This document shows positions 14,139-23,152 of a stretch of 27,255 nucleotides of DNA, in pieces. Every line of letters starts with the position of its first letter. The stretch's first letter is position 1. The stretch is from a virus. Both the position numbers and the translations under genes were made by a program. The DNA is taken from positions 1-27,255 of the IMG/VR virus record IMGVR_UViG_3300020404_002605; one strand, written 5' to 3'. The notes beneath the pieces are model-generated. The model did no database searches and was not told the DNA's origin. It saw nothing but the letters and a program-made list of their open reading frames with translations.

Positions 14139-15884
14139 ATGGCTGAACAATATTTTAAAGAAATCGTAGATAGAAAAGGATACAAGGTAGAATCCGAAGA
14201 TAGAGCGATATTTGAAAAAGAAATATCTAAATCTAACTTTGGTCTAGGTTGTGCTGATATGATTGAATTCATCTTGTATGATTCAGCTAACAATCAATTA
14301 CCACAAGGAGATTCTGGTGAATTGGTTAGATATATCTTTATTGATGATGCTAATGTTAATGATTATTTTATAATTTCAAAAAATAATAAAACAAAAAAGT
14401 TAAATGATACAATTGAGTTTATTGTTGACTTAGAAAAACTAATAACAGAAGCAGGATATGCTAATGGAATATTTAGAACTCAAGTAACTCTACTAAACAG
14501 AAGAACTGGTATTGAAAACATAGAAGGTAACAACTTATGGGTACATGAGATTTCACCATCAAGAACAGAAATAAGATTATTACCAAATAGAGCAAAAGGT
14601 AAAAATAAAGATTTAGAAAGAAGATACTCTATGTTTACAGATGAGAAAAACTTTAGAGATGATACAATATATTATGTAAATGTTTTTATTGAAAATATTA
14701 ATTTACAAAAAGTATTAGAAGATTTCTTTTTAATAAAAGGTAAAGAAGAAGATGGTGTAAGATATGCTAAATTAATTTTAAAAGAATTTAAATTAGATAG
14801 TTTTGAATTACTCTTACAAAGAGTTAAAACAAAGTTTATAGAATCAATGCAATATTATTCTCAAAAAAGAGTTTGGGATATCAATGATAATAGATATGGA
14901 AAAGCAATTGGACCAGATTATGATTGTGTAGAGTTAACTATTTCTGATATAGAAAATGCATCTTTCGAATCACTAATAAGATGTATTGATTTTTATTTAC
15001 CAAAAAGAGATATTAAAACAAAAAGTGTTTTAACTAAAGAAGAACAAATAACATTAGATAAGGTAAAACAAATTTTAAAATCAAGTACTTCTAATGCAGT
15101 TTATGAATCAACAGAACCAGATTCTGCAGAAGTAAGAGGATGTACAGACCCGAACTCATTAAATTACAATAAGTATGCAACAGTAGATGATGGTAGTTGT
15201 ATGTATCCAGATGTTGATGTAGAGATACGAGGTTGTACAGACCCTAATGCATTAAACTACAATCCTAATGCAACAGTAGATGATGGTAGTTGTACATTTA
15301 AACCAAATACAGAAACTAAAAATTACTATATCCATTCTGATGCAGGTACTATAAAATACAAAACATCAACTGGTAAAAGTGAAGAAAAGAATGGAGTAAT
15401 GTATGATTCGTTTAGTTGTACACACATAATAGGTTCTGTAACATTCAGAGGAGATGTTAGAGAATATCCAAAATTAAGACCAACAAATACGAGTTCATTG
15501 TATAGGTTAAGAAATACACGAGGTAATGGAATTGATGCAATTGGATTTAATGATATTAATCTTGATTATAAACCATTTAGAAATAACCAAGCAGGTCCTA
15601 TATCATTATCATACAAAGATGCAAGTGGAGCAACACAAAAAACAAGTTACTTATCAGCAGGTGAAGAAACAACTATATGTGCACAAGATGGTAGTATAGT
15701 TGGATTTCCAGGTATATCGGTTACAAGAATAGGTAATTGTACAGATGGGATAACACCACCACCAGATATTGTAGATACTTTTGATGAAACACCTAACTTT
15801 GAAGAGACAGTAGTTTTTGGTAATGACCCATTTGGTAATGTAACATCAGATACAATAATAATTGATTCAACTAATTATAGATAA
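14139..15884 (+). CDS. Large structural protein carrying two GCTDP-type repeats
   Basis: Probable baseplate-associated structural protein (581 aa). Residues about 1-310 are a mixed alpha/beta region with baseplate-like features (SNFGLGCADMIEFILYDSAN; INDNRYGKAIGPDYDCVELT). Two Cys-containing repeats follow: residues 334-354 and 365-385, each of the form GCTDPNxxNYNxxATVDDGSC. This repeat is common in secreted proteins of marine Bacteroidota, where it is thought to form a small calcium- or disulfide-stabilised module. The rest (about 390-581) is beta-rich with ThrSer-rich loops and a C-terminal acidic tail. The stop overlaps the next ATG (TAATG at 15882), coupling it to the giant gene. The repeats suggest exposure on the virion surface or uptake from host genes, which is inference. 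Confidence 0.65.
   Translation: MAEQYFKEIVDRKGYKVESEDRAIFEKEISKSNFGLGCADMIEFILYDSANNQLPQGDSGELVRYIFIDDANVNDYFIISKNNKTKKLNDTIEFIVDLEKLITEAGYANGIFRTQVTLLNRRTGIENIEGNNLWVHEISPSRTEIRLLPNRAKGKNKDLERRYSMFTDEKNFRDDTIYYVNVFIENINLQKVLEDFFLIKGKEEDGVRYAKLILKEFKLDSFELLLQRVKTKFIESMQYYSQKRVWDINDNRYGKAIGPDYDCVELTISDIENASFESLIRCIDFYLPKRDIKTKSVLTKEEQITLDKVKQILKSSTSNAVYESTEPDSAEVRGCTDPNSLNYNKYATVDDGSCMYPDVDVEIRGCTDPNALNYNPNATVDDGSCTFKPNTETKNYYIHSDAGTIKYKTSTGKSEEKNGVMYDSFSCTHIIGSVTFRGDVREYPKLRPTNTSSLYRLRNTRGNGIDAIGFNDINLDYKPFRNNQAGPISLSYKDASGATQKTSYLSAGEETTICAQDGSIVGFPGISVTRIGNCTDGITPPPDIVDTFDETPNFEETVVFGNDPFGNVTSDTIIIDSTNYR
15138..15293 (+). repeat. Tandem GCTDP repeat pair within the coding sequence
   Basis: Two 63-base copies at 15138-15200 and 15231-15293, separated by a 30-base linker. 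They share 16-17 of 21 encoded residues, including both cysteines, the GCTDPN start, NYN, and the ATVDDGSC end. The DNA is also close between copies at the 3' ends, consistent with duplication inside this gene. Confidence 0.85.
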
Positions 15885-18800
15885 TGGCACTAGGAGATAA
15901 ACTAAATAGAAAAGTAAGAGGACTATCTACTGATAAGGCATATACAGATAGTGTCATTGAAAATAATGGCGCAGTAATTGTAAGTGGAGGAACTCCTAGT
16001 GATAATGCACTAATCAATTCTGGTGAAGCGATAGGTACTGTAACTACTACAAGGAGTGGAGAACGAGTTGCTGAAGTTGGACCAAATACTAATCAAACAG
16101 GTTTTTTAGATAGTAGTGGAAATATGACTACTAATATAGAGATAGTAGACCAAAAACCATTAATTGAAGAACTTACATATGAAGCTCCAAGTAATACTAT
16201 TCAAGTTAATATTAAATCAACTCCTATTGGGGGAACTGTTATTGTTGATGGAAGAGATACAAAAACATTAACTAATAAACCAATGATTTTTGGTGGAAAA
16301 GAATTACTTACACCTAGAATAATTGAAGTACAAAAAGGTAAGGCAAAATCAACTGATAAGTACAAAATATATACAGTAAAACAAAACATTATAAAAAATG
16401 TTAAACCAGTACTTCCACTTGAAGTATTTGAACCCATACCAATCGATGAAACTTTTAATATTGAAAGAAGAGGATTTGGGGGAGATTACTTAGGATTTGA
16501 AAAAGCACAACCATTACCAATTCCACAAAGACCACTTACAGTTGGTAGAGTTGGATTTTCATATTATCAATTAAGAGTTGAAAAAAATGGAAAAGAAATA
16601 AATGTTAATAATCAAATTAACGATATAACAGGTACTATAAATAAAGGATTCTCAGTAGATTTAACTTTTAAACTAAAAGATGAAATTGTAATAGACCCAC
16701 CAACACCAAAAGTATATTCAATAGAAATTGAATCTAATATGGTTGATGGTGATATTAAATATATTACATCGTGGGGTGAAGAAGGACTCTTAGAAGATGA
16801 AGGTTTGATAACTTTAAGTAAGAAACCTAATCTTTCCAAAGAACAATGTTATGTTGATTTCAAACCAAATAACATAAGTAATTTAACTCATACAGTAAGT
16901 TACGATATTCAAACCCCAACAACTAAATCAATTAATACAATTAAAGCTCTTGAAACGAGAGTAATATTATCACCTGGTAATACTAAAGTAGAAGTTAATT
17001 CAGTTAAGATACCAAAAGAAGAAATAAATAAACCTACTTTAAATGTTGAAATAGATAATTTAAAATTTAATATATTATCTGATGAAGATACAAAAATTGT
17101 TTATAATACACAAAATACAGATGAGGTTGTTTATACATTAGGAAAAACATCTAGAACATTAAAACCAAATGGAACTATCATTTTAAATAAAAATGATTTC
17201 TATAATGGTGTTGGTAACTATGTAATTTACTTACAACCAAATTCTTCTAAGGCAGGTAGTGGAGATGTAAAAAGAATTAACATAAATGTAGTAAGTAAAG
17301 AATACCTACCTGGTCCAGATATTACTCATATAAACTATCCACAAAACATTGTTGGTGCAGATTTCAAAGGATTCGATGTACCATTTGATGTAAGTTGGCA
17401 ATCTATAAACACTAATTTTGTTTACGTTTATGCAGGAAAATATTCCAAAGATACTAGGTCTAATTTCTTAGGACAGTTTGAACCAAATGGTAAAGCTAAA
17501 TTCAAAGTATCGGATGTTTTAAAAGCAAGTGGAATAAACATTACAGAAAATTCAGATGTAGTACAATTCTCTTTAAACTTAGTTCCTTTTAATATTGAAG
17601 GTAACGAAAGAACAGAAGGTAAAATTGAAGTAATAAATATTACTTTTGATAAAGGAGATTTAACATTAAGAAGAGAAATTGTAATTAATGATATTAAAGA
17701 AAGTTTTAGAAAACAATTTGATAAAAAAATATTTGAAGATGTTTCTCCTTTCCTTACACATTATTTACACTTAGGTGGTGGTAATAATAAACTAATTGCA
17801 ACTTGGGATATTGATAAAAATACATTATCTACATTTAAGTTTGATGAAGAAACAAACGAAAATAAAAAGGTAGAAGAAGTAAAAGCATTAGTTTTAAAAC
17901 TATATGAACCATTACCACAAGATATAAATCTAAACCATAAAACTTGGATATCTAAAATACAATCAATTCCTATAATTGATACAATCACACTTGTAGATGG
18001 TGAAACTGCACAATGTACACCATTAACTCCAAACTTTAACTTAGATGTGGGAGATGATATAGGATATCAAATTCTTGATGATTTGATAGCTAGTGGTTCA
18101 ACAACTTCAACAGATGTTGTTAATGAGTTTATTTCTTCAAGTGAATTTGATTTATCTAAACTTGATATATCATATGTAACAAGTTCTACAACATTAGTAG
18201 AAACAGATAAAGGTACAATAAAACAAGATACAGGAGTACATGATTACAATTGGGCAGGATTTGTAAAATATTCATCTGCAGAAGAAAGAAGTGCAAACTT
18301 TTTATATAAAGTTCAATTAATAGAATCTTATGAAAATAAAATTCTTAGTTTAGATTCTGGTTCAGCAACAACAAGTTCTGTTGCAATCCAAAACGAAAGA
18401 GAAAGAACAGTAACTAAAATAAACAATGTTAAAAAAGGATTTGATTCATTTGAGAAGTTCTTATATACAAGTTCATCACTTAATGATTTAACTTATCCTG
18501 GTGCTGGTCAAAACACATTATCTGCATCAAGTGATTCAACAGTAACAGATTGGTATAGTGGTTTACAATCATCTGCAAGAACCTATGATTATGATAATAA
18601 ATCAAGATTTGTAAATAACTTACCACAACATATACAAGATGATTTCAAAGGAGAAGAGTTTACATTATTCTTTGATATGGTTGGACAACACTTTGACAAT
18701 ATATGGGCTCATATAGAAGGTATTTCTAAATCTAAGAAAACTGAAAACAAATATGATGTAGGTATTGTAAATGATTTAGTTTATCATATGTTAGAATCTC

Positions 18801-21115
18801 TTGGTTGGGATGCTGATATGGGAGTTAAATCTCAACTTCTTTGGGAATATGCATTTGGTAAACACTCTGATGGAACAGTTGTTGCTAACATGAGTGGTAA
18901 GGATAGACAATCTGAAATATGGAGAAGAATACTAAATAACTTACCATATCTTAATAAACATAAAGGTACAAAAAGAGCTCTTCATGCTGCTTTAAGTATA
19001 TATGGTATTCCACAATCACTTTTAACTGTGATGGAGTTTGGTGGACCAAAAGACCCAAGTAAAGAAGGAACTACTAAGTTCTCATTTGAAGATAGAACTG
19101 CGGCTATTAGTTTAGTTAGTGGAAGTTTCATTTCAATTCCTTGGAAAAAATATAATAGTAGTTTTTCAAATGAGTATCCTAACTCAGTAGAACTTACAGT
19201 AAATACAGACCAAAAACAAGACCAACAAATAATATCTGCAAGTAACTGGTCAGTAGATATTATAAACACTAGTACAGGTTCATTAGGACAAATACAACTT
19301 ACAGTAGGAGCACAATCTGCATCTACAAATCCAATGCCTATATTCAATGATGAATATACTCAGATAGTTGTAAATAGAGTTAGTGGAAGTACAACAGATG
19401 AATTTGAAATATTTGTAAAAGAAGCATTTCAAGGAAGAATTAGAAATAGTGTAAGTGCTTCTTTATCAGCAACAACAAAAGCATGGACAAGTGGTAGTGA
19501 GTTCCATGTAGGACAAACACTAACAGGTTCAGTTGATGAAATTAGATTATGGAGAACTGCATTAGATGAGAACAAAATTGATAATCATACTTTATTACCT
19601 GATGCAATAGATGGTAATCATATATCTGCATCAACTACTGATTTAATATTTAGAAATGATTTTGAATATCCAAAGAATAGAGGAACTGATGTAGAGATTA
19701 AAAACGTTGCATTAACAACTTCATACGCAACTTTTTCAACTGCATCAAACTTTGAAAATATATCAGATTATCCATATAATTATATCCCATATGATAGAGA
19801 TGTAACTGCAGATGTACCTGCAAGTGGATTCAATGTTGGTAATAAAATTAGATTTGAAACTCAAACTGTAATATCAGATTTAACTTACAGAAGTAGAGCA
19901 ACTAAAAAATCATTTGATAATGCACCGATTGATTCAAATAGGTTAGGATTATTTTTCTCACCAATTAAAGAAATCAACATGGATATATTAAAATCACTTG
20001 GTGGGTTCGATATAGGAAATTATATTGGTAATCCTGCAGATGATTTTTCTCCTGAATATGGTGAATTAAAAACATTAAGAAATTATTACTTTGATAGATA
20101 TTCATTAAATATAAATGAGTATATTCAATTAGTTAGATATATAGATAAATCATTATTTGATGTATTAGAATCATTAGCACCAGCGAGAGCTAAAGTATCT
20201 AGTGGTTTATTAATAGAACCACATATTCTTGAAAGAAGTAAGATTGAACAAAAACCAACTGTTGCAACTAAACACAATTATCAATCTAAAATAGATACTC
20301 AAGAAGATATTGAAATTAACTTTTCTAATAAAGGAATAGAAGGATTTGTAACTGCATCTCAAGAAATTAGTTTAGCTGGTACAAAAGATAATTATGTAAC
20401 AATAGTAACTGCATCTGATAATCATGTTCTAAGTGGAGATAAAATTGATTATCTTGGAATAATTACACAATCCGATGATGTTGTTACAACAGGTGAAATT
20501 ACAACAAACTCTGGTTCTAACATGGGAGGTATAAGTATTACTGTTGATGCATCGTTTACCGGTTCAGTACAAGGACAATTTGATTCAACCGCTTACCAAC
20601 AAATAGGAATGGGACCAGAATCACTAACACAAGCTGGATTCGGATTGTATGGTATAAATGGTACTGCTATAAGAACAAGATTAGATAAAAGTAATAATTT
20701 TGTAAAAGAAAGAGTTAAGGTATATTTATTAAAAGAACAGTTTACTGAAGATGTACCACAAAATATTGATGAAAATGATTCATCATTAGGTACAGAATTG
20801 GTTTCAACAACAAAACACAGATTTAAAGTAAATATTTTACCATTTACTGGTTCTGATGGAAATGAAACTAGTTCATCTGTTGCAGGTAATATCGTAGAGG
20901 TTACTGCACTAGATGGTTATTTCCCAACACATTATGTAAATGTTGGTGATTTAACAAGTGGAATGGAGAATTCGTTCTTCAAGGGTTCAAAACAAACAAG
21001 TGCTACTACTTTAGATGGTGGTTCACCTGTTCAAACGTTTACTACTAATCCAAATACGTTAAGAGTTTCGGATGCAGGTAGAGGTAGTGGAGAGCCAATT
21101 TTAGAAGTAGATTAA
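15884..21115 (+). CDS. Giant baseplate/tail structural protein (1743 aa), P2 gpI-like and LamG-like domains
   Basis: The largest gene of the window. The N-terminal approx. 300 residues are Gly/Thr-rich, with a PEGA-like stretch near 105-160 (TPIGGTVIVDGRDTKTLTNK). A long beta-rich, Ig-like region runs to about 660. Residues about 885-1060 resemble tail proteins of the P2 gpI type: EEFTLFFDMVGQHFDNIWAH, then SEIWRRILNNLPYLNKHKGT, KRALHAALSIYGIPQ and VMEFGG. Residues about 1070-1245 look like a laminin-G/concanavalin-like jelly roll (AAISLVSGSFISIPW ... GSVDEIRLWRTALDENKI). The last 500 residues are Ser/Thr-rich with a C-terminal acidic end. It probably forms the outer baseplate or the place where fibres attach, comparable in position to wedge gp7/gp10 of T4. 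Its ATG overlaps the preceding stop codon. Domain calls are by pattern. Confidence 0.68.
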   Translation: MALGDKLNRKVRGLSTDKAYTDSVIENNGAVIVSGGTPSDNALINSGEAIGTVTTTRSGERVAEVGPNTNQTGFLDSSGNMTTNIEIVDQKPLIEELTYEAPSNTIQVNIKSTPIGGTVIVDGRDTKTLTNKPMIFGGKELLTPRIIEVQKGKAKSTDKYKIYTVKQNIIKNVKPVLPLEVFEPIPIDETFNIERRGFGGDYLGFEKAQPLPIPQRPLTVGRVGFSYYQLRVEKNGKEINVNNQINDITGTINKGFSVDLTFKLKDEIVIDPPTPKVYSIEIESNMVDGDIKYITSWGEEGLLEDEGLITLSKKPNLSKEQCYVDFKPNNISNLTHTVSYDIQTPTTKSINTIKALETRVILSPGNTKVEVNSVKIPKEEINKPTLNVEIDNLKFNILSDEDTKIVYNTQNTDEVVYTLGKTSRTLKPNGTIILNKNDFYNGVGNYVIYLQPNSSKAGSGDVKRININVVSKEYLPGPDITHINYPQNIVGADFKGFDVPFDVSWQSINTNFVYVYAGKYSKDTRSNFLGQFEPNGKAKFKVSDVLKASGINITENSDVVQFSLNLVPFNIEGNERTEGKIEVINITFDKGDLTLRREIVINDIKESFRKQFDKKIFEDVSPFLTHYLHLGGGNNKLIATWDIDKNTLSTFKFDEETNENKKVEEVKALVLKLYEPLPQDINLNHKTWISKIQSIPIIDTITLVDGETAQCTPLTPNFNLDVGDDIGYQILDDLIASGSTTSTDVVNEFISSSEFDLSKLDISYVTSSTTLVETDKGTIKQDTGVHDYNWAGFVKYSSAEERSANFLYKVQLIESYENKILSLDSGSATTSSVAIQNERERTVTKINNVKKGFDSFEKFLYTSSSLNDLTYPGAGQNTLSASSDSTVTDWYSGLQSSARTYDYDNKSRFVNNLPQHIQDDFKGEEFTLFFDMVGQHFDNIWAHIEGISKSKKTENKYDVGIVNDLVYHMLESLGWDADMGVKSQLLWEYAFGKHSDGTVVANMSGKDRQSEIWRRILNNLPYLNKHKGTKRALHAALSIYGIPQSLLTVMEFGGPKDPSKEGTTKFSFEDRTAAISLVSGSFISIPWKKYNSSFSNEYPNSVELTVNTDQKQDQQIISASNWSVDIINTSTGSLGQIQLTVGAQSASTNPMPIFNDEYTQIVVNRVSGSTTDEFEIFVKEAFQGRIRNSVSASLSATTKAWTSGSEFHVGQTLTGSVDEIRLWRTALDENKIDNHTLLPDAIDGNHISASTTDLIFRNDFEYPKNRGTDVEIKNVALTTSYATFSTASNFENISDYPYNYIPYDRDVTADVPASGFNVGNKIRFETQTVISDLTYRSRATKKSFDNAPIDSNRLGLFFSPIKEINMDILKSLGGFDIGNYIGNPADDFSPEYGELKTLRNYYFDRYSLNINEYIQLVRYIDKSLFDVLESLAPARAKVSSGLLIEPHILERSKIEQKPTVATKHNYQSKIDTQEDIEINFSNKGIEGFVTASQEISLAGTKDNYVTIVTASDNHVLSGDKIDYLGIITQSDDVVTTGEITTNSGSNMGGISITVDASFTGSVQGQFDSTAYQQIGMGPESLTQAGFGLYGINGTAIRTRLDKSNNFVKERVKVYLLKEQFTEDVPQNIDENDSSLGTELVSTTKHRFKVNILPFTGSDGNETSSSVAGNIVEVTALDGYFPTHYVNVGDLTSGMENSFFKGSKQTSATTLDGGSPVQTFTTNPNTLRVSDAGRGSGEPILEVD

Positions 21116-21152
21116 GAAAAAACAGTATAATTATTTAATTTTATAAAATACT

Positions 21153-21163
21153 TATATTTATAT
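21153..21163 (+). promoter_or_regulatory. Putative late promoter (TATATTTATAT) before the gene at 21190
   Basis: Exact 11-base motif, 26 bases upstream of the ATG at 21190, which itself has AAGGA upstream. It lies in the 74-base gap after the giant gene. No TTG box is seen near -33. A 12-bp palindrome ATTTTATAAAAT sits just upstream (21138-21149). Confidence 0.7.
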
Positions 21164-21189
21164 ATTGAATAACAACAAGGAAAGAAACT

Positions 21190-21819
21190 ATGGCTTATTT
21201 AAATAACACAGAAATTACAGTAGATGCTATCTTGACCAAAAAGGGTAGAGAGAAGTTAGCATCTGGTGAAGGTTTAAATATCTCAAAATTCGCACTAGGT
21301 GATGATGAGGTAGATTACACACTTTACGAACCAGCACATCCAAAGGGAAGTGCATTTTATGATGCGGCAATTAAAGCAATTCCAATCACAGAAGCATCTC
21401 CAGATGAAACACAAGTATTAAAATATAAATTGGTAACATTACCAAAAGGAACTACTAAAATTCCAAAAGTAGAATTTGGTATTCCATCTATCTCTGTTAA
21501 TCAGAACTCAGGTCAAGTTCAACTTTCCCCTACTACTTCACCAAGTGGTAATACACAGAGTGGATATACTGTTATTCTTTCTAACAAAAACGCAGGTTCT
21601 ATTGTTGGAAGTGGATTATCGGCTGGAGCAAGTTCAACTCCATCATTCTTGGGTGATGAGATAACTGCAACTGCTGCAATTGAAACTGGATTAGAATTTA
21701 CATTTATTCCAAATCCAAATATAACTGCAACGATTCAAACAACTATTACAGTATATGGTAACGAGACTGGTGGTTCACAAACCGTTCCTGTAACTGTTAC
21801 TTATGTACAACCAAGTTAA
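21190..21819 (+). CDS. Conserved-looking structural protein (209 aa)
   Basis: Not assigned to a named family. It opens with AYLNNTEITVDAILTKKGRE and KLASGEGLNISKFALGDDEV, a start that from memory recurs in marine T4-like phage structural proteins of unknown role. Residues about 100-209 are beta-rich and Ser/Thr/Gly-rich (VILSNKNAGSIVGSGLSAG; ITVYGNETGGSQTVPVTVTY), like an Ig or surface-decoration domain. There is no signal peptide. A late promoter motif and an AAGGA ribosome binding site precede it, and the next gene follows 18 bases later behind AAAAAGGA. Probably a virion component; the sequence does not allow a finer call. Confidence 0.68.
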   Translation: MAYLNNTEITVDAILTKKGREKLASGEGLNISKFALGDDEVDYTLYEPAHPKGSAFYDAAIKAIPITEASPDETQVLKYKLVTLPKGTTKIPKVEFGIPSISVNQNSGQVQLSPTTSPSGNTQSGYTVILSNKNAGSIVGSGLSAGASSTPSFLGDEITATAAIETGLEFTFIPNPNITATIQTTITVYGNETGGSQTVPVTVTYVQPS

Positions 21820-21837
21820 TAAAAAGGAAAAAATAAA

Positions 21838-23040
21838 ATGGCAAATATAACAGGACAAGCAGGAGTAAATTTAACATCAGAGTTAGCAGCTTACTTAGAT
21901 GCTAACCAAGGTAACCTAACTTCTGAACAATTATCACAGATAATAAATCAGTATTTGACTGGTGGTGATAAATTAGGTGCAACTGGTGGACAGATATCTA
22001 CTGGTATTTACAAAAGATTTGGTGAGTTTGACCAAGTGACTGGTAAAGTAGAAGTAGTTACAACTGGTTTGTGGAGTGGTGATACAGGAAGTTTAACTAC
22101 ATTCTTTACATCATCTGCTCAATCAGCTGCAAGTAAAAACTATTACTATGATGTATATCAAACTGCAGACTTATCCTCAGTACAATTTGCATTAGCATAT
22201 GGACACAAATTTGGTAGTGGTTCAGTATCATTAGATAATGATGATACATCAACACTAGCAACTAAAGCAACTTATGCTCAATATAAAAACTTACTTCTTG
22301 ACCAAGGAGATGAAAAATTCTTATTTGCATCTTCATCAGGAGCAACATTTTCTTCAGATGATGTTTACATTGTAAATTTATCTCGTGCAAGATATAAAGA
22401 AAAAATGGATGCTGGAAACTGGTCATTAAAGATTAGTGGTTCAAAATCACAAGCAGTATTAATTGATGATAGTGGAAAGAAATTCTCAGATACAGTTGGA
22501 AAAGCTGGTAGAGTATTCGATGTAGTAAGTGGTTCATTAAACTTAGGAACAGAAGCAGAAGCAACAATCGGTGGAAGATATGATTTAAATGGTAGAGGAT
22601 TTGGTAAATTCTTCCCTGACCAAGGTATTATAGTTCTTAATCCAGCAGCGTTATCCGAACAATTTGGTTTAACAACGACAGGTGGAGATTTAAGTGGTTC
22701 AAATTCAATTACAGTTGAAGGACAAAATCACAAACACTTATGGAATGGTATTAAAGGTGGAGCGGATTTCCAAGCAAGAAGAACAGAGAATGTTTCTACA
22801 TCTCATTACTTCGTTAGAGCTACTAACAGAGAATTTAACTTCTCTAACAATCCAACTTACACGACTGGTTCAGATGGTTCATTTGCAGAATCAACATTCG
22901 AAAGAGACCCAAAATCATTTATAACAACAATTGGATTATTTAGTGATTCAAATGAAATGATTGCGGTGGCTAAAACATCACAACCAATCCCTAAATCATT
23001 TGATAAAGAAGTATTAATCAAAGTAAAACTTGACTTTTAA
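21838..23040 (+). CDS. Virion structural protein, paralog of the next gene (C-terminal domain shared)
   Basis: A 400-residue Ser/Gly/Thr-rich protein without signal peptide. The N-terminal region is helical (ANITGQAGVNLTSELAAYLD); the middle (about 90-300) is beta-rich with VYIVNLSRARYKEKMDAGNW. The last 70 residues include EFNFSNNPTY, SFITTIGLFSDSNEMIAVAK, QPIPKSFDKEVLIKVKLDF. The protein at 23153 has the same ending in the same order, so the two are paralogs. From general knowledge this ending recurs in structural proteins of marine T4-like phages, but no named T4 counterpart is recognised. It is followed by a strong terminator, and the late promoter upstream at 21153 probably reads through both it and its neighbour. 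Confidence 0.72.
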   Translation: MANITGQAGVNLTSELAAYLDANQGNLTSEQLSQIINQYLTGGDKLGATGGQISTGIYKRFGEFDQVTGKVEVVTTGLWSGDTGSLTTFFTSSAQSAASKNYYYDVYQTADLSSVQFALAYGHKFGSGSVSLDNDDTSTLATKATYAQYKNLLLDQGDEKFLFASSSGATFSSDDVYIVNLSRARYKEKMDAGNWSLKISGSKSQAVLIDDSGKKFSDTVGKAGRVFDVVSGSLNLGTEAEATIGGRYDLNGRGFGKFFPDQGIIVLNPAALSEQFGLTTTGGDLSGSNSITVEGQNHKHLWNGIKGGADFQARRTENVSTSHYFVRATNREFNFSNNPTYTTGSDGSFAESTFERDPKSFITTIGLFSDSNEMIAVAKTSQPIPKSFDKEVLIKVKLDF

Positions 23041-23052
23041 ATAGACAGAATT

Positions 23053-23070
23053 TTACGGTTGCAAACGTAA
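23053..23070 (+). other. Short hairpin upstream of the terminator at 23084
   Basis: TTACG (23053-23057) pairs with CGTAA (23066-23070) around the loop GTTGCAAA. Weak on its own; it lies 13 bases after the structural-protein stop codon. Confidence 0.3.
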
Positions 23071-23083
23071 CGTTCACAAGAAT

Positions 23084-23120
23084 AACCCCACCATCGGCCG
23101 ATGTACGAGTGGGGTTTTTT
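23084..23120 (+). terminator. Rho-independent terminator between the paralogous structural genes
   Basis: AACCCCAC (23084-23091) pairs with GTGGGGTT (23109-23116), followed by TTTT and G. The loop contains the perfect 12-bp palindrome CATCGGCCGATG (23092-23103), which would lengthen or fork the structure. The block is strikingly GC-rich for this genome. A late promoter motif starts 7 bases after the terminator. Confidence 0.88.
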
Positions 23121-23127
23121 GTTTTAT

Positions 23128-23138
23128 TATATTTATAT
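23128..23138 (+). promoter_or_regulatory. Putative late promoter (TATATTTATAT) before the gene at 23153
   Basis: Exact 11-base motif, 14 bases before the ATG at 23153 and directly downstream of a terminator. A transcript start here would leave a very short leader. The ribosome site AGAGGA begins right after the motif. No TTG box near -33. Confidence 0.72.
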
Positions 23139-23152
23139 AGAGGAATTATACT

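Noticed and set aside
15138-15293. Regular repeats considered as a CRISPR-like or regulatory DNA array
   Set aside because: Only two units, in frame and coding for the known GCTDP protein repeat; the constraint is at the protein level.
21476-21664. 62-codon plus-strand frame inside the 209-residue structural gene
   Set aside because: It is a shifted-frame shadow of a well-supported gene, with no ribosome site and no motif.
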